Origin: Cinclus cinclus
Taxonomy: Eukaryota; Chordata; Aves; Passeriformes; Cinclidae
Assembly: GCF_963662255.1 (NCBI RefSeq)
Contig: NC_085047.1
Location: 57,720,006 to 57,784,005, forward strand
DNA: 64,000 bases
Direction of reading: 5' to 3'
This document shows positions 55,319-64,000 of the stretch, one piece after another. The notes under the pieces were generated by a model. That model was given only the letters and a program-made list of their open reading frames with translations. It was not told where the DNA came from and did not search any database. Numbering within the stretch: position 1 is the stretch's first letter; each line of letters starts with the position of its first letter. The position numbers were made by a program, and so were the translations under genes.

Positions 55319-58300
55319 AAGCAAACAGAATAGACAGTTTTATTGTGTCACTGAATATAATTCTTATGGAAAATGGTTGATGCAATACCGAGCAAAGGAT
55401 AATGCTCTGTGTTGAACAGAGATTTCTCCTGTTAGGAAATCACATGAGCTCTTTCTACCTTTTTCAATCGCTTTTTCATTTAAGAGAGTTCAATGTTTGT
55501 ACAGAATTCAGTAAAATTGTCTCTAAATCTTTCCAAGAGCAGCAAGCTTCTTAATATCTTATTTTATTATAAATACCTTATAACTTATATTCAACACTTA
55601 TTAACTGTCACTTTAAAACGTCGATGTTTTTATGTTATCTGCACGTTGTAATAATGGACACAGTAATAATCTATCACTTGCAGTGATTTCAGCAAGGTTG
55701 GGCAGACTTTTCTGGGGTGGAACAAGCACCGGCGTTAGAAACGCAGCTGCTGTTTCCCCGCACTGGCACTGAGGTCCAATAGTTCCCTCCAGTGGTGAAA
55801 CATTTTCTTACACGGCAAAGGTACCTTTCATCTTTTGCTTTTGAAGGTCAATCCTTAGCGTGAGAAACGTTAACATTTCTACAGAACACGATGTATAATC
55901 CTAAATGTTATTTTTTTCCCCTAAAAGTGCAGGATAAAAAGGAGTTGCGTATTCCAACTTTTACAACAACTGGAGGATTCAATGTGTTAATTATTAATTT
56001 TTGATCTGCTGTTTAAAAAGAATGAATTTGGCAAATTTTCTCAGACCTTCTGTTTTAATCTTAGTCATAATGCAAAGTCCACTACAAACAGAAGGAACAC
56101 GCATTGTTTTCTTATAAAATAATGAAAAATATTTGGTTATGTCTGCTACAAATTTTTCCTTAGGTCACTATCTTCTTAATAAAAATTATTCTGTTAAGAT
56201 CCTTGTCTTCCCACTCCTTGATGAAGAATATATTTCAGAATTACCAGATTAGATTCACAGTTGACTAAAACTGATGACAGTTGATAGTTCCGGATTTACA
56301 GCTGTAAATGGTTTATGTAAACCTGTGTTTTCAGGCTTCTTAAATAACTCTGCCTGGACTAAATCTTCTGGCCTGAAACTGCAGTTCTGTCTCAAGGTCA
56401 GTGTTCTGGAAAGCTGAAACATAAGGTATGAGTGTCAGTGCTTGAGACTCCCAATATACTTGCCAAGAGAAAGGCATCCTGCAGCTGATTCAGCTCTTGC
56501 ATGCCTTATGGCACAGTCTGGCTCTTCCCAGACACTTCAAAGGAATCCTAGTGCAACTATCCTTAAATTAAAATAACTCAATTAAATACTCAATTAAATA
56601 CCTATTTCATGTGATATAAGCCCAGAAACAGCACAGACAGTCTGTTGTTTACAAATATTTAAAGGTTTATTTTATGGCTGCATGCTGTGGAGAAAATGAC
56701 AGCCTTGGCAGGGGATTTTAAGGGGAGAAGGAGGGCAGTTTCAGGATAACCATCATGTAATGACTGACTTTTAGAATTTTTCTCTTTTTGAGTATTGGAA
56801 CAGAATTCTAATCTATTGAATCCTGACTTTATAACAGTCCTATAAAATTTACACTAATAGACCAGTGGCCTTCTCAATCCCCTTGGATGAAAGCTATCTG
56901 AGGCTTATGATTAAAATTTTATCCTCAGGCTTTGTCATATCTGTCATATTTACTAAAGGATTGGAACGCCCTGCCTCAGGTGCAGTAATAATACGTTATC
57001 TACCTTTTGTGCATCTCTACTAAAATTATTGTCATCTCTCAAATTATGAGTTCATATTGTTGCTGAGACTTCTTTAATTGCTAGTGCATTTATTTTGGGT
57101 TAACTGGTGCCGTTGGGAAAGCAAGCAAGTCTTTTTGTGGAGGAGAACTTGGGTATCTGATGGTTCTTCCTTTTTAGTTATGAAAGGAACGAAACACTTG
57201 TAGGGATGCTTCATCTGAGCTGCTTTACATTGTTACTTCAAGAAGACAGGAATTGTGCCCTAAAAAGTCCCATTTCTCTCAGTTGACTGTAAAGGGAGTG
57301 AAGTGTCACTAGCTGAGATGCAAATAACTGTTATTCTGATATCCAAACTAAGGTAAGATGCATCCAAACCTTAAATTCTTAAGCCATCACAGCCACAAGA
57401 TCACTATTAGTAAAGGCTTTTGACTGTCTTACTGCTGGGCACACATTTTCCTTTGCATTTCTGGCCTTCTCTACTGATTTCCTGGGCTGCAACCTTCTCA
57501 TTTATATATTACATTCAATAATGTAACAATTCAATGTTATCATGTTTTGCCGAATGTTACGCTGGGGAGCAGTGGGAGGCTGCCTTTAACAGCTATTTCC
57601 ATTTTCAGTGAACCAGAGTAGGCTTTTGGCTGAAGGTTTTCACTTTCATGGTGCAGTACTCTCCTTTTTAGCATGTTTTCAGTTTCTTTTATAGAAGTCC
57701 CATTTTTATTTTGCTTTTTTTTTCTATCTGCTTTTCTCGAGAGTCACAATTTTCATCGACTATGGAAAAATAGCCATTTTGCAACATCACTTAATGTTCA
57801 GGGCAGTCCTCTTGCCTGTCTGGGACACCTATTTAGAATTTAGCAACTCACACTGTGGTGGTGCCCTGCTCTTTTCATTGACTATGGAGGGGATCTGGAT
57901 GGGAAAAAATCTACTGCTTGAATAGCTGACATGAGGAAAGAGGAGACTTCCTAGGGCTCTAAGATGGGTGGCATCTCACCTCCTAGCAGGTTGCCTCTCT
58001 TGCCTGAAGAAAGAGTCCAGGGCAAATAGTTTTAAACTCATGGTGGATGATTAAAATTACATGACAAAAATCCCATCTATTTTCTTCAGATATCGCTGAC
58101 TGACTGCAGGCCAGGAATTAATGTAGCTCTATCCATCGTAGTGAGACCATAATTGAGCTGCTCTGCACTGAGAGCAATAATACTTTCTGTGTTAAAGGAT
58201 AGCAAGGAATAATTTTAGAAACTCTAATAAGTTGTGTGACCTCCATGCTACATTTCTGAAATTGAATTCTCCCATGGCAAGACAATTGCTCCCCCGCAGT

Positions 58301-61300
58301 CTGCCTCTCACTGCAGACAAGTCATAAGAAATAATTTAGCTATGGTTTCATGGTCTATAAATAATTTCCCTCCTTCCCACTCTGCTGTATTCCCTTCTTG
58401 TCTTTTATATTTTAGCACATTTACAATTAGTCGCTGAATTATCAGGATATACAGACAGGCTAGCAGTGTCTTTGTAGTACTACCACTGCATCATTCACTA
58501 CTTCACCTATTGCCCTAAGTAAATTTTGTCTTAAGGTCTTTAGCATTCCAGTCATGTGAACAGTCTCACCAGTCTTTAGTAATACTTGCATCAGTGAAAA
58601 TTTCCAGAGTCTTCTTCACCACCTGGACTTTTAAAATTAGTGCCAAATGACCACAAAAAACTTTGAGCAGTGGTTGGAAACAAATTAGTAAATTTTGACA
58701 AGTATAGCAGAGGAATGTGACTGGGAGACAGACATAGGCTGCAATGAGTAGAAGTGATAGAAATGGGGGAAGGGAAAGCAGTAGTACACAGGCCTGTGTC
58801 CGTTTTGTACTCCAGAGCCTGTAGTAAAACATGAGGTTCCTAAGTCTAAAAAATCCTCAATGGTCAGCAGATAAGCTTGTCTTGTTCCAGCTTCTGGAGA
58901 ACAGTAACAGTCCATGCTACTGTTAGGGGCTGTTGACTCATGTGTCAGGGACCTGTACAAAAGATCTAAAGGACTGATCCTGTTGTTAACTCCAGGAGTG
59001 TCAGAAGAATCTCACAAGGTTACTCTTTTTAAACTGGCTCTTTGAACTAAGCTATTTGTTTGATGCTCAGTTTTCTATGGAACTTCTTTCTCTTCTTCTT
59101 GGAGTGCTACCTCACAGGGTTCAGTAGCTGCTTAAATTCTTTAAGGCAGTAAGTATAGCAGCTGGAGAGGTAACACCTAGGTCCCATTGCAGCTCAACTC
59201 TGCAGCTACCCCTTCACTCTGTGATCTAACAGATCAAGAGTATTCAGCACCATGAGACCCCACGTTTTGCTGTCTTCTGCACTAGAAAAGAAATGCCTCG
59301 GAAGTCCCAAGTAAGAGCTTTCTTATTAATGTTGTATGTTATGCTGCAGGTTCTGTAAGGTATTCTGTTATTCTGCAGTGGTGTTTAGTTCCTAAACCTC
59401 CAATACCCTTGAGATCTGATTTTACATTCATTTGAGTTTTGGTGAGCTACCCATAATAACAGCAGAGTTCTATGGCTGAACTTGGAATCCTACCCAGAGT
59501 AAGGTTTCTCACAGAATCATGTGGAGAGGAAAGTCATCCCAGTGCAGTTGATGTAATTCCCTGGTCTGTTTTTGAGGGAAGCTGTGTGCAGGAAAGATTT
59601 TATTTTCTAGATAGGAAAAAAACATTTTTCCACAGGTTGTTTGCATTACTGTACACAACCCCTCTTGGAATTGCTGGAAAATGTTGTTTCTATAGCCATA
59701 CCCATTTTAATGAACTTCTCCTTTATAATTATTCAATTATTCATTCTGCTGCTCAAGAAAACCAGCATAACAATGATTTAACACAGCACTGCAGAAATTA
59801 GTACTCACAAACCAACAAAGAAACACCTCACTATTTAAAAGGGGATCAAAGTGTGAAATAACAAGTAACTCATTACAAAAGTAAATCATTACAATAACAC
59901 CACTTCAGTTCTTAATAGCAATCACAGTCTCTTGGTGGATTTGACTCCTTTCCTTCAATACCTAAAAAGAAGCTACAGAGGATGCTTATTCCATTTTAAG
60001 AAATGTAGTAATTAGGAATTTCAAAGCTTTTCTGGTTTTCTGTTGCAAAGTAGGATCTAATAGATCAGTTGCTGAATCACTGCAGCTTTTGTGTAGTCTA
60101 AACCCTCTCACTTCAGTAAATTGGAGTCTGGAGTGGGAAAAGGAACCATAGATTGGCAGTTACACCTGTAGGGTGTTTATCTGGCACTTTGCAAACTTAA
60201 TCTAACTCACTTTGCCTTCATATTGCTCAAGCAGATGCAGATGGCTTTCTTTCCAATTGAATGGCTTTGAATTCTCTGCTTCTTTCCTAAGTACTTGACT
60301 GCTTACTTTATTTTGATTTTGTCTTCATGTTACATTTTATTACTAGATGATGGTAGAAGGGATTTTGACTACTTTTTGTTATTGGCATCAGAGACATTCC
60401 TAGCCATGCTTGCTTAGACCTTTGAGAGTGTTAATTTTCCCATACAAAGGGAGTGTTAAACTTCTTGTGTCCTTCCCAAATGCTTTAATTTTCTGGAATC
60501 ATTTAGTATAATTTTATTTGATTTTAATCCTTGCATGTGGAAAAAATTGTACATTGGGAAACAAACAACACAAAAGCTGTCATAAAAGCATAAAAGGGCA
60601 GCTGGTCAGAGAAACAGAAATGCAACATTGTTTTTAGAAGCAATGGAACACAAGAAGAGCTGACATATTGTTATGCTAACATTTTTAATTAATGATGTAT
60701 AGAAGGTCAAGTATAAATGAGAAAGAGAAGATCTGCTAATAGAAAACATGTGCTAGTATACTAAAAATAGAAGTTTAAATATGTGCAATAGAAAAGCTGA
60801 GAATTCTGATTAAATGTTTGATTGGAAATACATTAGTTGAATTTCTTTTCTCTCCTGAATGGAAAATTAGGCATATTTGTGAGGGATAACAAAAGGGAAA
60901 CTTTGGCTATTGAGACCAAATTACCAGTGTGAAATACATGCCCAGTTTATTTCTTCCTCATTAATTTACAGCAATTGTCTTTGGGGCATAGTTGGGGACA
61001 AGTTTGTTTAACCTGACAGTTCCTTTGAATCCATAGCCAGGTGGGAGTACTCCTTCAGTGGGGATTTAGCAGTCATGAAAGCGAATGGTCTGTTTCACAG
61101 CCATTAAACCTCTTACTTCTGCAGATGTGCCTAGTAAACTCCAGCTGGGAATATGGTCCTTAGCAGATACACCGCTGTAGTTCTTTAGAGCCAGAGTTCC
61201 AAGTAATTTTGTCTCCCTCCACAGCCTGTGCTTCATGTTGTGGCTGGTCAGCCCCCTTGCCCACATGGCAGAGACTTTCCCTACTGGAATGGGCACCAAG

Positions 61301-63352
61301 GCAGGAGATCACCTGCAGCAAAGGGTTCATCCTCTCCTCAAGTAAGTGTCTTGGTGAAATTAATTGCTCTAAGGAAGTAGGATTGCCCTGCAGTGGTGTC
61401 CTTCGCTAGAGTTTTTTTGGTGGTGTTTGAGATACCACAGCAAATCTTTTCTTCCTGTGTTCAGGACAGAGGTGGGGACATTCAGAAAAGTCAAGGCAAA
61501 CAGTTGCTTTTGAATTACAAATTACCTTTTCTGTTGAGGTACTCCACAGATGTTTCTGCCAGCATTTCTCATTACAATCTCTGATATTTAGAAATACACA
61601 GCTCCATCAAAAATGAAAAAATAGAACTTGGCCCCCTAGAGGGTGATTTTTTCCATTTGAGATAATTAAACAGATCCACATGGATAGTAAAATTCCTTTT
61701 TAGGCACCTGTGGCATTATACTCCTTCCATTCAATAAACATTTTCCTTGTTTTACTGCATGTTAAATGGCTGATCTGTAATGAGTAATTTTCTGTCATTT
61801 TAATGAGAAACAGAAAAATTCTTAAAAAAATACAGGGAACTTAACAACTTTGCTCAAAAGTGAAATGCAGATGGAATCTCTGATATTGTACCTCCCCTAA
61901 AGCAGTATAATCACAGTCATTTACCATCCCAGAACCTGCAAAAGATGGTAAAGACATTACAGAAGACAACGCCACAATTGTTGCTGCAAAATTACTAAGA
62001 TTTGTAGTCGTTAATCTCTGGAGAAGAAGAAAATGTGAAAGTTGAAGTCTTACATAGCATAAAGACTGTAATCTGGTGCAATTTTAAAAACTGGAACAGT
62101 TTGATGTAACAGCTTGCAAACTTTTCAGCTGTTTCCAGCACGCTCCTGAATTCTCTTTGAGTTTCAGCTGCAGTCTTTTATTCCTGACCTTGTCTGTGAA
62201 TCCTGCTTTTGCAATGAAACCTCTCTTACACTCACAGCCTTTACTGAGCTCTAATCCCATGTTTATGAGCCACTGCAATTTTCACCCAGCATATTGTTTT
62301 GCACATTCTGCTCTCCTTCATATATAACTATCACCAGGCTTTTTAAGAAAGCTGCAAAAATACATTAGAAATGACAACACTCATGCAAAATGATTGTCAT
62401 TTGACACTGTAAGAAGTACAAATCACGTCTTTTGGTCTGCAAGATGTCCGCCAAGTCCAAGCTGCCTCACAGCATTCTGCAGCAAATTTGGTCAACACAG
62501 TCAAGGAAAAGGGATTGTCTGCACTGAAGTGATTGCTGTTTCCACTTCCTTTGTTATCGTTCCCATATCTGTAGCTCTTTGCCATGGCAAGTCACTGCTG
62601 AAAGAGAAGTGTGAAGTGATTGTCAGATGATGGCCCTGCATCAAAACAGACCAATTAGCAACGTCCCCATCTGCTGCCTAGGCTCATGCTTGTTCCCAGC
62701 CTGTTCTGGGAGCCAGGAATTGAGCTGGAAGCTGTGGCCTTTATGTACAGCCACAAGCGGCCAATTTCTTCAATGCTACATGTTGTCCAAAGAAATTCTT
62801 ACAGGAGCTGGAGAATGGAAGTATTACCAGCACCTTTCTTACAGGAGCTAGGCCTTTTCTCTTAAAATGTCATCAGAGGCTAGCTGGGGCCCATTTAAGA
62901 CAGCAGGTTGGAGTTGGTGGCAAAAAAAGAGCTTCTACCCTTGCGCATCCATACTGGGACAGAAACTGCCCTGTATGATGGAAGGAATCAATGTACTGAA
63001 TATCCTCTTCATTAGGTTACAATCATACATTAATCTGACGCTGATGAAAAATGGAGACTAATGAAAACCTTATCCTGTATCTGGCAGGATACCAAATCCT
63101 TAGAACTTTGGATTTATGATACAGGGTCATCAACTACTGGGTAAACTAAACCGAGAAAATATTTGCACATGTTGACATGAAAATAGACTCTGCTAGAGCA
63201 GGTTTGCCTGCTAATCACAAAATCTGTACCAGTTCAATTGTCACAAGCTTCTTTGTGCCAAAACTCCTGCTCCTGAGGACTATATCAAAATCCTACCTTG
63301 GGGTACAGGAGTGGAGATGGGACGCTGCAGTGAGAGTTGTCTGGGTATCTTT
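55319..63352. other. Intergenic, no recognisable gene
   Basis: The frames are short (longest 109 codons at 59472-59801) and unrecognised. A small GC-richer patch at 55.69-55.81 kb is the only compositional feature. By mammalian gene order this should lie toward ENOX1, but no coding exon of ENOX1 is visible. Confidence 0.5.
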
Positions 63353-63493
63353 GCCCTTCTGATTCTCAGCTGGTTAGAGTATGGTGCTAAAGTGTCAAGG
63401 CTGTGGGTTTGATCCCCATATGGGCCATTCACTTATGAGCTGGACTTGAGTTGGTCCATGTGGGTCCCTTCCAACTCAGAATACTCTGTGAAA
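63353..63493 (+). mobile_element. tRNA-Ile-headed SINE with CR1-like tail (TguSINE1 type)
   Basis: Bases 63355-63427 resemble a tRNA-Ile gene: an A-box-like TTCTCAGCTGG, then GTTAGAGTATGGTGCTAA, B box GGTTTGATCCC (63406-63416), and a tRNA-like 3' end ATGGGCCA. From 63428 the sequence changes to a CR1 3' tail (GAGCTGGACTTGAG, GGGTCCCTTCCAACTCA) ending CTCTGTGA. A tRNA promoter head on a CR1 tail is the known design of passerine SINEs mobilised by CR1. The acceptor stem does not pair well and the B box has a C-to-T change, so it is not a functional tRNA gene. Confidence 0.8.
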
Positions 63494-64000
63494 TCTGCAT
63501 CTCTCAAAAGATGGTTTCCAAATTCTTACATTTTTAAAATCTAAAATCACTGCATGAGACACAGGTAAACATGATCTTCATTGGCAGGAGATAAAGCTGA
63601 AGCCCAAGAAGCTGTAACTTGCTCTGATGTGGGTTCCATTTGTAACAATAAAAGCCCTGCTAACCTGTGTTCCCATCCTTTCCTGCTCATCTGTTTCTTA
63701 CTGGGTGAAGACTATCATGACACACATATTTCATGACAAGTCAAACTGAAGCAGAGAACCTTCAAATGGATTTGCATCTGTTGGGGTTGAGTTATATCTA
63801 AGAACTTTTGTTCATGCTTTTTCTTCCAAAGGGGCACTAACACCCACTTTGCTTTTTTTGTGAAGCACTTGACATAATTGTGTATTTTTGCAACTGTTTC
63901 CCCTTTGCCAGATACTGCGATTGCACTAGTCTCTTTTTCTCAGGAGAAAAAAGACTGAAATAGCTCTACAGCCAATTTTGCTTTTTCAAGCAAATTATCC

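Noticed and set aside
63355..63427. A functional tRNA-Ile gene
   Set aside because: The anticodon stem and acceptor stem do not pair properly, the B box is mutated, and the sequence continues directly into a CR1-like tail, so it is a SINE head.

Overview
The window is vertebrate nuclear DNA, almost certainly from a bird and probably a passerine. It has low gene density, GT-AG introns and CpG-poor intergenic DNA. It carries several fragments of the CR1 LINE family, the dominant avian retrotransposon, and near the right edge a short element with a tRNA-Ile-like head and a CR1-like tail, the architecture of passerine TguSINE1-type SINEs. Nothing bacterial, viral or CRISPR-like is present.

Two protein-coding genes can be assembled exon by exon. 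LACC1 (FAMIN, the laccase-domain purine enzyme of macrophages) lies on the minus strand in five coding exons between 37792 and 34380; they join in frame to about 438 residues. CCDC122 lies on the plus strand in four coding exons between 43536 and 49874 and encodes a coiled-coil protein of about 264 residues. The genes are divergent. Their coding starts are separated by about 5.7 kb holding a strong CpG island (about 42.9-43.2 kb) and a second, weaker promoter-like block at 41.2-41.7 kb, where a minus-strand exon with a strong splice donor could be the LACC1 5' untranslated exon. This head-to-head order matches the mammalian LACC1/CCDC122 arrangement. In mammals ENOX1 follows CCDC122 on the same strand, but no ENOX1 coding exon is recognisable before base 64000.

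Layout: 1-33.5 kb is intergenic, with CR1 fragments (8.4, 11.9-13.3 and 22.6 kb), microsatellites, a 23-bp GC-rich minisatellite at 16.66-16.82 kb and no recognisable gene. 33.6-41.6 kb is LACC1 with a likely polyadenylation signal. 42.9-43.2 kb is the CpG island. 43.5-51.2 kb is CCDC122, with a sense CR1 fragment in its last intron and candidate polyadenylation signals. 51.2-64 kb is intergenic, with a good CR1 3' end (54.5-55.3 kb), a 21-base poly-C run (53.3 kb) and the SINE (63.4 kb).

The two genes are not known to share a pathway; the link is their arrangement. I found no convincing undescribed biological system. The items most worth checking are the LACC1 first exon and promoter choice, the valine at the LACC1 position equivalent to the human I254V polymorphism, the minisatellite that stays open in several frames, and the composite SINE.
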